From the NCBI GenBank assembly GCA_023052935.1, contig CM041292.1:80920169-80984168 (forward strand): a stretch of DNA of 64,000 bases, in the 5' to 3' direction. This DNA is from Piezodorus guildinii. Its lineage: Eukaryota > Arthropoda > Insecta > Hemiptera > Pentatomidae. Position numbers and translations under genes: made by a program. Shown piece by piece: positions 21,511 to 33,076 of the stretch; within the stretch, counting starts at the first letter, position 1, and every line of letters begins with the position of its first letter. The notes below the pieces were generated by a model. That model worked only from the letters and a program-made list of their open reading frames with translations. It was not told where the DNA came from and did not search any database.

Positions 21511-22701
21511 CTTTTTCCAGTCAAATTCATAATTTTTTCAGTCACATTCATAATTTTTTTCAGTCAAATTCATAATTTTTTCAATCAAATTCATAATCCT
21601 TTCAGTCAATTTCATAATTTCTTGTACCCATTTTATACAGTTAATTTAATGAGGTTTTGCTACCAAGAAAACATTTTTATCAAATCTTGTTGTTGTTTAT
21701 CCATTTAACGTCCAGGGTCACCAGTGGAGTTGTGGCTAGCATAACAGCCTTTTTTAAAGGACGAAATAACCAAGGATTGTTACTACCTGAAAGCAAATAT
21801 AGGCCATCTGCCAGGTATGAACTCGCGATCTAGTGGATAGAAGAATGTTATGTTAGCCACTGCACCACAGGTGACCCTTTATGCATTCAAAAAGTAATTA
21901 AGGACTAATATGTCTAAGGTCACGAGTTCAAACCCGGCAGATTCAAACACCTCATTGAATGCATCGAGGGTCACCTGTTGTGCAGTGGCTAGCATAACAT
22001 TCTTCTATCCACTAGATCGCGAGTTCACACCTGGCAGATGGCCCTATATTTGCTTTCAGGGAGTAAAAATCCTTGGTTATTTCGTCCTTTAAAAAAGGCT
22101 GTTATGCGAGCCACAACTCCACAGGTGACCTTGGATGCATTCAGCAAGGTGTTATAGTTTAATATGCCCAAGGCCACGGGTTCAAACCCGGCAGATTCAA
22201 ACGCCTTGTTAAATGCATTGAGGGTCACCTGTGGAGTAGTGGCTAGCATAACAGCCTTCTCTGCTTAAGTTCGCAAGTCTAAAACCAGCAGATCGCCCTA
22301 TGTTTGTGCACCACAGATGACTCTTAAAATATTTAATAAGTGGAACTCGTAAAAGATCCCTATCTTAAGTAAAGCTGTATTGGCAAAACTTAGGACTCCC
22401 GCTGCACCGTCGGATTAAGCACAGTAACATAAAGTGACGTTAAATGGATAAAAAACAACAAGATTTATTAAAAATGTTAAGTTCTTGGTAGCAAAACCTC
22501 ATTAAATTAACTGTATAAAATGGGTACAAGAAATTATGAAATTGACTGAAATAATTATGAATTTGATTGAAAAAATTATGAATTTGACTGAAAAAAATTA
22601 TGATTTTGACTGAAAAAATTATGAATTTGACTGAAAAATTATGAATTTGATTGAAAAAATTATGAATTTGACTGAAAAATTATGAATTTGACTGGAAAAA
22701 G
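21511..22701. mobile_element. Foldback-like element with nested palindrome of tRNA-like units
   Basis: The ends are exact inverses (CTTTTTCCAG / CTGGAAAAAG). The inverted arms (about 21511-21712 and 22436-22701) consist of tandem ~21-bp units (consensus TTTGACTGAAAAAATTATGAA), about five on the left and eight on the right, followed by a unique inverted segment ending CCATTTAACGTC. Inside, 21717-21880 is an inverted copy of 21965-22130, and a further unit follows to 22440. These inner blocks carry GTGGCTAGCATAACA and GGGTTCAAACCC, the A- and B-box-like parts of the local SINE. No transposase. No clean target duplication was found. Confidence 0.75.
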
Positions 22702-22879
22702 TTATATACCGTTGGATAGCTAAATATTTTAGAAAAAATATAATCTTACATAGAAAGTTGTAAAAGACAATGTAAAGTGACAAATATGGAATACAATCAG
22801 TACGTAACAATTTGATATTGCTATATTATTTAATCTAAATCATTTGTTTCCAACGAAACTAAATTACCTTTTTTTTTAA

Positions 22880-24510
22880 TTAACTTCAAAATTTTTAAAT
22901 TTAAATTTATTTAATAGTTCTTAAAATGATTTTAACAGCCGAGGGAAAATCGTGAGTTACCCGCATCAGATCTTTTATATAATACGAAAGTTTTAAAAAC
23001 AATAAATTTTCTTCCGATTCAAACTGAGTGATAAACGGTTTTAACTACAATATAATACTAAGCATAAATTAATTAATTATTAAGATATAATCTTAAAAGT
23101 TTGATTAATTCAATGGTCCGTTAAGGTAGTTTGATCATTTTATTATTCAAGAGCAGGAAGCGCCACACCAGTTTAAAATGACTCGCGGGAATAGAATATG
23201 AAGATCGAACTATATAGAAATGCAGAAAGATTCGTTATTTACTCATAGATGAATACGAATTCATCATCGTAATGTCGGAAACAAAAACACAACGCTAACC
23301 AAACCAAGGGAAACAGTTTAGAATACCGTCTTGATTGCATCGGCTACATCCAAAACATGAATGCAATCTAGTCAAAGAAAAAATAATGATGCCTTAAATG
23401 GTAGCTTAAACTCACAACACGTAGTGAAGAGAAGTTAGTGCTCTGTAATTTCAGATCGTTAACTTCCAGCAGTATAAAGTTTTATGTGGCGTTGCTTCGA
23501 CATCTTTTCAAGTTTTAATCGACTGTTCTTTCAAATTTTGTTTACTAAACCATAGTTTAGAAATACTTGCATTGATTGCAGAGATTTGAAGTAGGGATTA
23601 AGTTGAAATTGTCTAAAACTGAATAAAATGTCGGCTCTTAAAGGCAAAAAAGCGAATATTATCTTATAAAATTGAAATAACTCCTCTAGAGTAATGCGAT
23701 GATAACTAATTTGATCAGTACTGGTCGTACCTCAAGACTGACGAGCGCATCAATTATGACATGTCTTAATCTTGACGCAAAACGAGGTATAGCTGAGGTT
23801 TGAGAAAAGTATGTACCAATATATCAACTCCATAGTATAAATATATTATGTGAAGCTAATACTATACTTGTAATACTAATGTTGATTTCGATTATTTTTT
23901 TTTAAGAAACTAAAGTCAATATTATTTAAATCAAAACCGTTAAAGCTCACAGGATGTCTTATTTGACACACAGTCATACAACGCTACAAAACAAAACGAA
24001 ACAACGATAAAATCGATCTCTTTCAAGATATTACCATATAACGGAGATATAGGAAAACAGTGAGGAATGCTAATGCGTTTTTTCTCCTCCCTGTGCTTTA
24101 AAAACTATAGTTTTTATGACATTCACAAAATTGGAACCATATACCACTTGGAATTGTCTGTATGCCTAGAAACTGTACTTTGGTATAATGATTTTTATGA
24201 ATGGATAAAATCCATAAGGACCATCGCCGGTGGCATGTGACTATGATTTCAAATCTCATGAAGTCGTTATTTTAGTCTAATTAAAAAAATCCTCTTATAT
24301 GGTCAACCCACAACTTATTAGAGATGTGATTCCCTGATAAATCGGTTATTATTGATGATAAAGATAAAATGTAAGTTAGGTTCTTTTTTAATCAAAGTGA
24401 TCCATTTTCATTCAACATATTTTATTTCTTATTTCCTTCTCCCTACATTTTGGCTTTTTGCCATTTTCAAGGGATCTATAAACATCATTTATTTTAAAAT
24501 TAAAAGATAA
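22880..24510. other. No recognised gene
   Basis: AT-rich non-coding sequence without recognisable exons or element ends. Confidence 0.5.
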
Positions 24511-24523
24511 ACATACATTACTT

Positions 24524-24798
24524 ATTTATTTATTTAACGTCACTTTATGCTACTATCGCTAATCGGACGATGCTACAGTGGGAGTCCTAAATTTTGCCTA
24601 TCCAGGTTTTATTAGGATAGGGATCTTTAAGGAGTACCTGACATCGCACAGGCTGGGGACACCTTACTCCTCGAGGACAGCATAACTAAGGATTTTTTAC
24701 TCCCATTAAAAAATCCTAGGACCACCTGCGGATTTGAACCCGTGACCTTTCAGCATGGGAGGCTGTTACGCTAGCCACCCAGCTACAAGTGATCCCCA
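24524..24798 (-). mobile_element. tRNA-derived SINE (family S1) with 9-bp TSD
   Basis: On the minus strand it starts GGATCACTTGTAGCTGGGTG and has an A-box-like GTGGCTAGCGTAACA and a B-box GGTTCAAATCC at tRNA-like spacing. A ~200-bp unique body follows (GATCCCTATCCTAATAAAAC, ATTTAGGACTCCCACTGTAG), ending TGACGTTAAATAAATAAA. Direct repeats ACATTACTT flank it at 24515-24523 and 24799-24807. Another copy is at 57229-57510; its 3' body also appears at the right of the foldback element (about 22345-22445). Confidence 0.85.
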
Positions 24799-24814
24799 AC
24801 ATTACTTTTTTACA

Positions 24815-26110
24815 TTGTTATAAGGAAATTTACATACCTTTTTATTATTATTTCATAATGCACTTATATAAATATACATTTTGTCACATTTAAAAAAAAA
24901 AAAACTATTATAGGCTGACCAGCCCTGTCAGGCTTGTTATCATTCCACTGGATTAAAGCATTCAAACAACTTTTAATTGTAATAAAAATAATAAAATGTA
25001 AGGTTTTCTGGAATCAGGAAATTTTATTTGAATTATTTGAATGAAAATCGAAAGAAATTAAAAGGAAATAATAACACAGTCCTTTATAAATGCTTTTGGT
25101 TTATTATTTTCAATAATCAACTTTTGTAACCGACCAAAAAAAAAATTACCCCTGCTCAAAATTTGAGAGCTTATGTTTCAAGATGCATAGAATCCGAATA
25201 ACGAATTAAAAAAAAATCCGTTTCTCCTAATAAATAAATGAAAAATACCAAAAATTTAGAGCCATTTGATAGAAAATTAAATTTTAGACCAAATGAAAAA
25301 AGATTCATTGAATTTGGGTTTACAACTAGCTTAGATATTACGTTTTTAAATCAGTGTAGTGTTAATGATATGATGCTTTGAATTAGTGCTTTTCATATCA
25401 CTTAATTGCCTATCAACAGCCTTATAAACAGTTATACCCTAATATTGTTATTTGGAAATAATAAAACCATTGTGTAATCATTTTCAGCATTTTTTTTTGG
25501 CCTCATAAAGCCCATTGCCAAGAAAAATAATTATATAATAGCCTAATTTCAGCTGATAATTGAAAAAAAAAAAAATTCCTGCTTTCAATCCCAGATTATT
25601 ACCATATGACTAACATTCACTGGAGAGGGAGAGAGCGAGGAGTTTGTTTGAATGTTTGAAAAACATCAGAAGCCTGAATACATTCATAACTCCTTTTAAT
25701 CATTTCTGTATTATTATAGTTTAAGCTATATATTTTTATGGATGTGAGATAAATACATATCATATATATTTCTAAAGTTTATTAAAATCCTGTAATTTAT
25801 ATGAAAAATTCAATTTTTTTTTTTTTTTCCTGATTTGCTACCATCTATTATGGAAGCATATGTTTATAATATGGTAATTAATTATTAACAATATTTGTAG
25901 TCAAACATATGTGAACTTAATTTTTTTTTTTCAGGTGCATTCTATTTCTAAGATTACCATATTGTTAATATTTTTAAACCATGGATATTGAGTCTTTAGT
26001 TGATAATTTACCTTTTTTTTTCCATCATTCCTTACTGTTACCTGATTTAGTCCAATATAAATAGTTTAAGAGAACTTTATTTCTTATAAAATATGCTAGC
26101 ATTTATTTAC
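24815..26110. other. No confident gene
   Basis: AT-rich, with poly-A/T runs. A 44-codon open stretch near 25245-25380 (plus strand; LEPFDRKLNFRPNEKRFIEF) lacks convincing splice sites and is left uncalled. Confidence 0.4.
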
Positions 26111-26129
26111 TTATACATGGCTAATTATA

Positions 26130-26699
26130 CATGGATTTCTAGGAAGCACGGAGATGTAGACTTCTACCTCACCCAACTCCTTACAGGGCATGGCTGCCTT
26201 AAATCTTAGTTAGCACGTTTTAAAATAGAGGATGAACCATCGTGTCCAAGTTGCCTATCTGAGAATCAAACAGTGGAGCATGCATTCTTTCATTGCCCAA
26301 TTTTCGCCCAAGAAAAGGATGAACTAGACAGCATTCTTGGAGAGAAGGCTGTTCCAGAAAACTTGGTCAACCTAATCATGACCAAAGAGGAGAATTGGAA
26401 TGCTGTGGCAGAATATGCGGCGCAAGTCGGAAAGAAGCTCAGATCTCGAGAGCGAGAAAGGAACGGCCAGGTAAGGCTTGTAAGTGAAATTATATAAAGA
26501 TGTCCATTACTGAAGTAGGCACATAGCCATACTGCCCCCGGGAAGTAATGCCTGGCGGCAGTTCCGTGGGATGGTGAAGGCGAATAAGGAGGTGGTTTTT
26601 TAGTGAGTAGGAATCTCACACTGTTGTGGGCTTGTTTAGCCACACATCGTCTATGAAAGATTTTTCCCTTAACTTCAATAAATAAAATAAAAAACATGT
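26130..26699 (+). mobile_element. R1-clade LINE 3' end with TSD
   Basis: The frame encodes RKHGDVDFYLTQLLTGHG, then CPSCLSENQTVEHAFFHCPI, the C-x2-C...H...C motif near the C-terminus of R1-group ORF2 proteins, then ENLVNLIMTKEENWNAVAEY and a basic end. A ~200-bp GC-richer 3' UTR with CATACTGCCCCCGGGAAGTA follows, closing in an A-rich end. Nine-bp direct repeats CTAATTATA lie at 26121-26129 and 26700-26708. It is 5'-truncated with one internal stop. Confidence 0.85.
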
Positions 26700-26709
26700 C
26701 TAATTATAT

Positions 26710-27640
26710 AATGTGATTAATTGGATAATTTTATTTTCTGGGTTTCATAGAACTAAATATTTTAAAGAACATGTAACTTGTATCATTAACATAACTAATG
26801 ACCAGCATCACCATAATAATGTTAGACATCATTTGCCACGCCCTTCTCACATACCAGTGCAGTAATTGCTTTAATTTAAAAAAAAAAAAACTTTAATGAA
26901 TGTACTATAATTTTAATTTTACTTATAGTTTTTATAGATATTGCATCACAGAAGAGCTGACAATATTACAATTACATAAATTAAACTAATATTTCAGTCC
27001 TTATATAACAACTATAACTTGTTATGTAATATTACGTATTACTCATTGATGCAGGATGTACGTTCAGAGTTTCTTAAATTCATATTCAATACAGGGCTCA
27101 TTTAACTATGGCCAAACATGTACAAATGAGTATTTACTGGAATTATTAATTCACTGAGCTACCCAATATCCAAAATACTGGTTCTTAGAAAAAAATTTCG
27201 AAAATAAATCATATAACCTCAAGTAGAGTGAAGGGAGAGGAAAAAAACTATATCCAACCGAGATTGTCTCTAAGATGCACAAGCTGATTTATAAAATTAA
27301 ATCTAGACAAAATGTCTTCCATTCATTAATCATTTTCCCTCTAAGTTTAGAAACACATGCTTTATTGTTTCAAAAATTGTTTGGTATATTTTTTATGGCG
27401 CCTGTAATTTTAGTGCATTATACTTACAAGTATATTTATCTATAGGTGAAATTAGAGAAACAATAAATTTTGTTGCAGCTTTGTTTTATTTAGTTTCCAA
27501 AATATTTTATATTTAATACTGAACAGATATCTTGAACAGTGGATATAGGATTATATTAAACATCAGAGTAATTTATTTTTTTTTTTTTTTTACTGGTTTA
27601 ATAAATACTTGTGTTCATTCTATCTAAACATCATTGACTC
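26710..27640. other. No recognised gene
   Basis: AT-rich sequence downstream of exon B; no exon or element end is supported. Confidence 0.5.
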
Positions 27641-27736
27641 ATACTGGTTTTATTGAGGAAAATAATTATTAATTTAGTTTAAATAATAAACTTTACTTCA
27701 CACAGTGCCAAGATATCATTTTAGCAGCTAAAATAT

Positions 27737-28164
27737 TCAGCAATCTCCAAGTAGAATATTCGGTATTGTCTCATTTATAAGTGCGGCATAAAGAGCTGTA
27801 ACAGCAGCCATAACTGTTGTTCGTGTAGCATCAGACACATTGTCATCTAGAGACTCTTGAGCAGTGAATCCTAACAATGAAATGATATAATACCAGTGGC
27901 TTTTTTGGAAATCACAAATGATCACAGAAATGGCAGAAGCACCATGAGAAGCATGAACAGCTGATTTTTCAATGTTAAATAGAACTGCTTCAAAACCCGG
28001 TATAACAAGAAGAAAATACTTTACTAACTCTGGTTCAAACTCTGTTATATTCATTACTTCCATTGAGAACAGAGGAAAGGATACATTATATAAGGCATGA
28101 TCTAGTCGCCCCAAATTCTTCTTAATGTCAAAAATACTTCTTAATGACTCAACTGGGTAGGTAA
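27737..28164 (-). CDS. Gene 2, paralogous terminal exon B
   Basis: Phase-1 exon: acceptor TTTTTCTTTACAG, 2 nt completing a codon, then 141 codons to TGA. It includes YPVESLRSIFDIKKNLGRLD, the family motif SFPLFSMEVMNI, VIPGFEAVLFNIEKS, VIICDFQKSHWYYIISLLGF and a C-terminal hydrophobic stretch (TTVMAAVTALYAALI). AATAAA lies about 85 nt after the stop (27645-27655). With the exon at 33077-33236 it predicts about 195 residues. Exon B lies only 0.8 kb downstream of exon A, the tightest pair in the array. I do not recognise the family. Confidence 0.8.
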
Positions 28165-28189
28165 CTGTAAAGAAAAACACAACTGAGAC

Positions 28190-28980
28190 CTATTACCCCT
28201 TTTTTTTATAAAAAAATATCATTATAATTTGCATTCGTTGAGAACTATTTCAAATGACATTATTGATGTTTAAAAACTGTTTTCATATTCATGAAATCAT
28301 AAATAAGGTCTATTTATATTAATAAGTTAAAATTAAATGAATATTTAATTTAAAAAATAATAAAATAGAGTTTATTACAATAGAGCATTTGCCAAAAGTA
28401 TATCAATTGAATTAAATTAAATGTGCGAACTAATGTAAATATTACTACTATTAGTAATATTTACTACTGTTATTGGACAATGGTCCTCAACTATTCAGCC
28501 CCTTTTTTATGCAAACCGACTATTAATAGATTTTTAGAGTATAAACAAAGCACATGAAAAAAACTTTAACTGTATGGAGTGATTAAAAGACTTCCATTAT
28601 ATCGTATTGTTGATAGATAGTTTCAAGATATGCTTCTAATCATAAATTACTTTAAATAAATAAGATCTAATTACATTGTATAATTTAAACATTTAATAGG
28701 ATAAATTAATAAATAAAACAACTATAAAACACCCTAGTAAATGTTTCTCAATCACCCTTGTATTAGATTATTTTCTAAATAATGATATAGACAATTTAAA
28801 TATAACAGTACAGTCTCAAAGTCGTTTATCAAACACATTATGTGTTTGGTGTATTTAACTATGGATTCAAATAAATTAATTTCCTCCTTAAATACATTTA
28901 AAATGTGATGAATAATATTTATGAAAAAAAACAAAAAGTATTAAAAAATGTTTTTATATTGGTCTCAAAATATTGTGTTT
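28190..28980. other. Non-coding spacer between exons B and A
   Basis: AT-rich; includes the 3' untranslated region of exon A. I searched it for a second first exon and saw none. Confidence 0.5.
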
Positions 28981-28985
28981 CAAGT

Positions 28986-29389
28986 TCAAGGAATATATCC
29001 AGTCATTATAAGCACTGCCAAAATGCATCCGATAGCAAGACCTACATCATGGAAGTCTTCCATCTCACCAATTTTTTTAAGCAAAATATCCACAATAAAT
29101 GGAACTGGGAAAATAACACTTCCCCAGTATTCAGGCTTTTGCTGACCACAAGTAATGACTGAACCAGCTGTTATTGAGTGGGTTATGGGCAGTATTTCTC
29201 CCATCTTTTCATTCTCCAATTCAAATCCTATAAATTCCACTGCAGGGCCTAACAATTGAAGAAGACTGAATCCTGGTCTCATACATTTACAACTCATTAC
29301 GTCCATAGCAAGTAATGGAAAACCGAAATTATCAACAAGTTTAAATAGTTGCTTTTGCACTGTTTTGAAAGTTTCATCACTGATGTCGA
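28986..29389 (-). CDS. Gene 2, paralogous terminal exon A (nearest to first exon)
   Basis: Phase-1 exon: acceptor TTTTTTCTTTGCAG, then 2 nt and 133 codons to TGA. It includes DISDETFKTVQKQLFKLVDN, the family motif FGFPLLAMDVMSCKCMRPG, LGPAVEFIGFELENE, SVITCGQQKPEYWGSVIFPV and a hydrophobic C-terminus (VGLAIGCILAVLIMTGYIP). Joined to the first exon (last base T) it predicts about 187 residues with three or more hydrophobic segments, so a small multi-pass or membrane-associated protein is likely (inference). The intron from 33076 to 29390 is 3.7 kb. No exact AATAAA follows the stop closely. Confidence 0.82.
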
Positions 29390-30119
29390 CTGCAAAGAAA
29401 AAATAAATATGAGATATAAGCATGATGAAGCATGAAAAGTAATAATACTAACAAAAGAACTTTTTTTTTGTTTTAAATGATCGCTTTAAGTGAGAAACAA
29501 AGATTTATTGCATATAACTGGTGCTCTGTTTTATAAACTAAATATATTTTGTAATATACATACATTAAAATTTTAAGATTATTACAATATAATCTCTACA
29601 ACTGAATGTACAGAACTCATATCAATCTATTTTTACTGAAATATATCTGCTTCTATACCATTTATAAAAATGGATTCGGAATGAATAAAACAAGTTAGAA
29701 ATAACAAAAAGGCAATTGGAAAATAACTGATTGGGAGAAACCTTTGTCATATATGTATATTTTTTTAAGCACTTAATTCTATAGTTCAATAATTTATATT
29801 GATAATTTTGCATCGAATTTATAAATCTATCGGTTATTTAGTCCTAGTGTGGTTATACAATGTATGTGAAACATAGAGTAATTCTAAGCATTCATGATCA
29901 GATTTAATTCTTACAGAAGCTACTAGATATACCATAACAGATGAATTTAAATCAAAATCTTAAAGTATTTAAACAAACAAGTTTTACATGCTCCACCATG
30001 ACTTCCTAATAAACCTTTCAACATGGAAGGGTTTTCTCTCTTACTGATTCTAGACTTTTGGTACAATATATTTTTATATCTTTTTTAGTATAAATTTTTG
30101 AATAGTCTGTATTTTGCAG

Positions 30120-30280
30120 GTGACGTGAGTTCATTAAACTCTTTTCAAGACAATCTTAATTTAGCACTTAACAATGCCAATAGAATTTTATACCAGTACC
30201 ATACAGGTATAGTCTTTTCTAAAAAATTGGAAGAATTAAAATCTCTTTTCTTGGAATTGTTGCCTTCACACCCTATGTAA
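30120..30280 (+). CDS. Candidate plus-strand terminal exon
   Basis: Acceptor TATTTTGCAG ends at 30119. A phase-1 open frame follows: DVSSLNSFQDNLNLALNNAN, then RILYQYHTGIVFSKKLEELK, SLFLELLPSHPM and a TAA stop. AATAAA lies at 30307-30312, 27 nt beyond the stop, which fits a last exon with a short 3' UTR. The helix-friendly, non-repetitive composition is unlike nearby chance frames. No upstream partner exon could be assigned. It lies in the first intron of gene 2 on the opposite strand. Confidence 0.4.
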
Positions 30281-30959
30281 AAGTTGTTTCTAAAACTGAG
30301 TTCATTAATAAATGATTAAATTTGCTTCATCTTCCTCTTGTTTTATAGATTACTCAGATTATTTTTGATATATTAATGTACAAAGTGAGTTTTCAGTGCT
30401 ATCAGTATTAAGCTGATTCAGTCTCTGTTATAGTGAAATATGTCACATCACTTAAAAATAATCATGTGTTTTCCATGGCTCCAGGATATTTTTTTAACTA
30501 TTCCAGACCTACTACATTTACTATGTTTAACAAGAGGAAATTACCAAGGGACAAAATTTATGTTCACAGATTCCAATTCAGTTGGTTATGATTATATCAA
30601 TTAGATACTTACTATTAAATACTCAAAAAGTTATTAAATCTGATTGGATGTAGGTTCCATTTAAAATGGGCCTGATTTATACAAATGCAGTTCAGGATGA
30701 AGGTATTAACAAAAGATTAATCAGCCAAAAAATTATCAAATCCAAACTAATCTCTGCACCATTTGTCTCCAGATACGGAAATTCTAATTTCTTACAATAA
30801 TGCAATGAGGTATTTTCAAAGTTATGTATAAACTGTAAGAAAAAAGCGGTGAGAATGGACATGATATTACCATTTCAAAAATAACTCAATTTAGATTTCG
30901 ACAAGACCCGACTTAAATTGAAAGGGATCCTTTGGAAAAATTTTACCACTTGAGCGTAC

Positions 30960-31467
30960 TTAATGGCGGCGACGCACGGTGAGAATGAGGGTATGTGTAG
31001 GTGAGGTGAAATTCGTGATTCGTAGGTGAAAGTGAATATCACATACTTTCAACATGTTATAATAAATATTAAATTACTGAATTTTCTGTATTACTTTATC
31101 ATTTATTTGTTTACCTTTTATTATAAATAATTTTTAATTTATTAAAATCGAGTTTCTACATTAAAAAACATGTTTCCATGATGTTTATATTAAATATATA
31201 TTATAAGTATATATTACATAATGTATATTACATACATGTATATATTATACTTGTTTGTTTTGGTATAACTTATCATTCAGTTTTTTTATATTTTAAAAAA
31301 AAATAATATTTAATGATATTATTGGATTTTTATAATAGTAATATTTGATGTCATTATCCAAATTTATTTTTTTATATCTCCTCTGCTGCTACTTTCGTGA
31401 ACATATACAATACTTGCTTTCACCTCATCTACACATACCCAAATTCTCACCGTGTATCACCCCTTAA
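30960..31467. mobile_element. TTAA-flanked MITE
   Basis: TTAA occurs at both ends (30960-30963, 31464-31467). Inverted ends of ~50 bp share ACGGTGAGAAT, GGGTATGTGTAG and TGAGGTGAAA (left read forward, right read in reverse). About 400 bp of AT-rich, non-coding interior. TTAA target plus GG-starting TIR suggests a piggyBac-like non-autonomous family. Confidence 0.75.
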
Positions 31468-31469
31468 GG

Positions 31470-33070
31470 ATTCGAAATCGGCGTCAATGTTTATTTAAAG
31501 TACTAATAATGGAATCCAAATGAAAAGGATTTTTTAACAGCGTCATTCAAATTCAATGTTTTAAGATAATTTAATTTGTTTATAATTAGTAAATTTTCTA
31601 TGGGAATGGAATATTTAAATTATTCTTTTTAACTATTTACCAATGTTTAAAAAAGTATATTTTATTTTAACTTTGAAAAGTTTCTACTGCTTTTCAACTT
31701 ATTAAAATGTTCTAGGCATTATATCAGAATAAGTAGTTAGTATATTTTAATGAGTTCAGGATAGAATCGATAACATATTTTTTTCTGATTGTATTGTTCT
31801 ACAAAACTTACGTAAATTAAAATAAATAATCAGAAGAATGTTTTTTGTGTAATAAGTCTATAATAAGTAAAAGAAATATAATTAATTGATTAAATTATAT
31901 ATATATATATAAATCTAAAATAAAATGGGCGGGTTAATCGCCATTAATACTAAGATAATGGCTTGAAAACCTAAAATAGTATGTCAGTAGTCAGACTATC
32001 TGTGATGCAATATCTGACTGAATAAAAAATATAAATTAAGGTTCCGATAAATACGTCATCTCTTCAAGGCTCATAACTGTTATTTAAATATTTTATACTT
32101 AATTCGTTATCTCTCTCTTCAGTTGAGCAAAATGTATAGTTCAAACAAAATACAGATAATAACACAATCAACTATAATTCATTAAAAAAATCTAGATTGA
32201 GTATTATAATATTAAATTTAAAAGTTTAGTATTACATTTAAAAATTAAAGTTAAATTGATCCATCCAATATGATAATATCAATAATTTTTCAATGTTCAT
32301 TGATCTGAAGAAGACTAAATCTACACAATGATGCAAAATTGCAATTTTGGCAAATATTCAATAGCCTTTAAAAATAATATATGTAAGTACCAAACTAAAT
32401 TTTCAATTACTTGTTGATTACAGAATTTTATATAAATTGGTTGATTATAGTTTCATCCATCTAAAACGCACCAGTGGAGTATAAATCTGATCAATTATGA
32501 TTGACTAAATCTTACGGCTATTACTACTGACATATCAATAAATTCGAAATCGATCTATCTTTTTTTCTTTCAATCCTTACAACTCCCGGAAACCCACATA
32601 AATACCATAAATAAACCTATTTCTTTGTCAGACAATACTAAATTTTATATTTGGTGCTACAATTAGAAGGTCCCCATAGTTCATCCAAAATAAAAAGGTT
32701 CTACATTTATTCCAGATTTAATTAATGAGCTGTGACTTTAACTGGACAGGGCACCAGTTATAAAACTTTCAATTTGATTAGATCAAACAGCATTAAAGTT
32801 ACATCGAGAGATGAAAAAATGTCGTTTGAGCTCCTTATGGGAACTATTCACACTGGCTATTACTTTTGTTTACAACCACACTTTTAATTTCTTTTGGTTT
32901 ATACCATACAAAATTCAAGAAGACATGAATGGATCTATCGCTGTTTCAAAAAATTAAACTACAAATATGCTCTGTGGGATCAATTCACATGAATTGTGAG
33001 ACAATGATTCTAAGATAACCCATATGGAACCAAACGGCAAAGTTGCTTGTATTTGATTGTATTTATTTCT
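31470..33070. other. Intronic AT-rich sequence
   Basis: Lies within the first intron of gene 2; no exon or element end is supported. Confidence 0.5.
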
Positions 33071-33076
33071 ACTTAC

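Larger units (their letters stand above)
20833..22870 (+). repeat. Rep-A dispersed repeat, interrupted by foldback element
   Basis: The left part (20833-21510) has GAATTCCAGGTTTCAACGGA, a (GT)n core and AAATTTCATATTTAAGACAA; the right part (22702-22870) resumes with CCGTTGGATAGCTAAATATT and ATTTAATCTAAATCATTTG. In the copy at 57095-58140 these parts are adjacent, so the 1.2 kb between them is a later insertion. Confidence 0.8.

Noticed and set aside
21520..22708. CRISPR-like spaced repeats
   Set aside because: The ~21-bp units are directly adjacent with no unique spacers and lie in inverted arms; a eukaryotic foldback element explains them.
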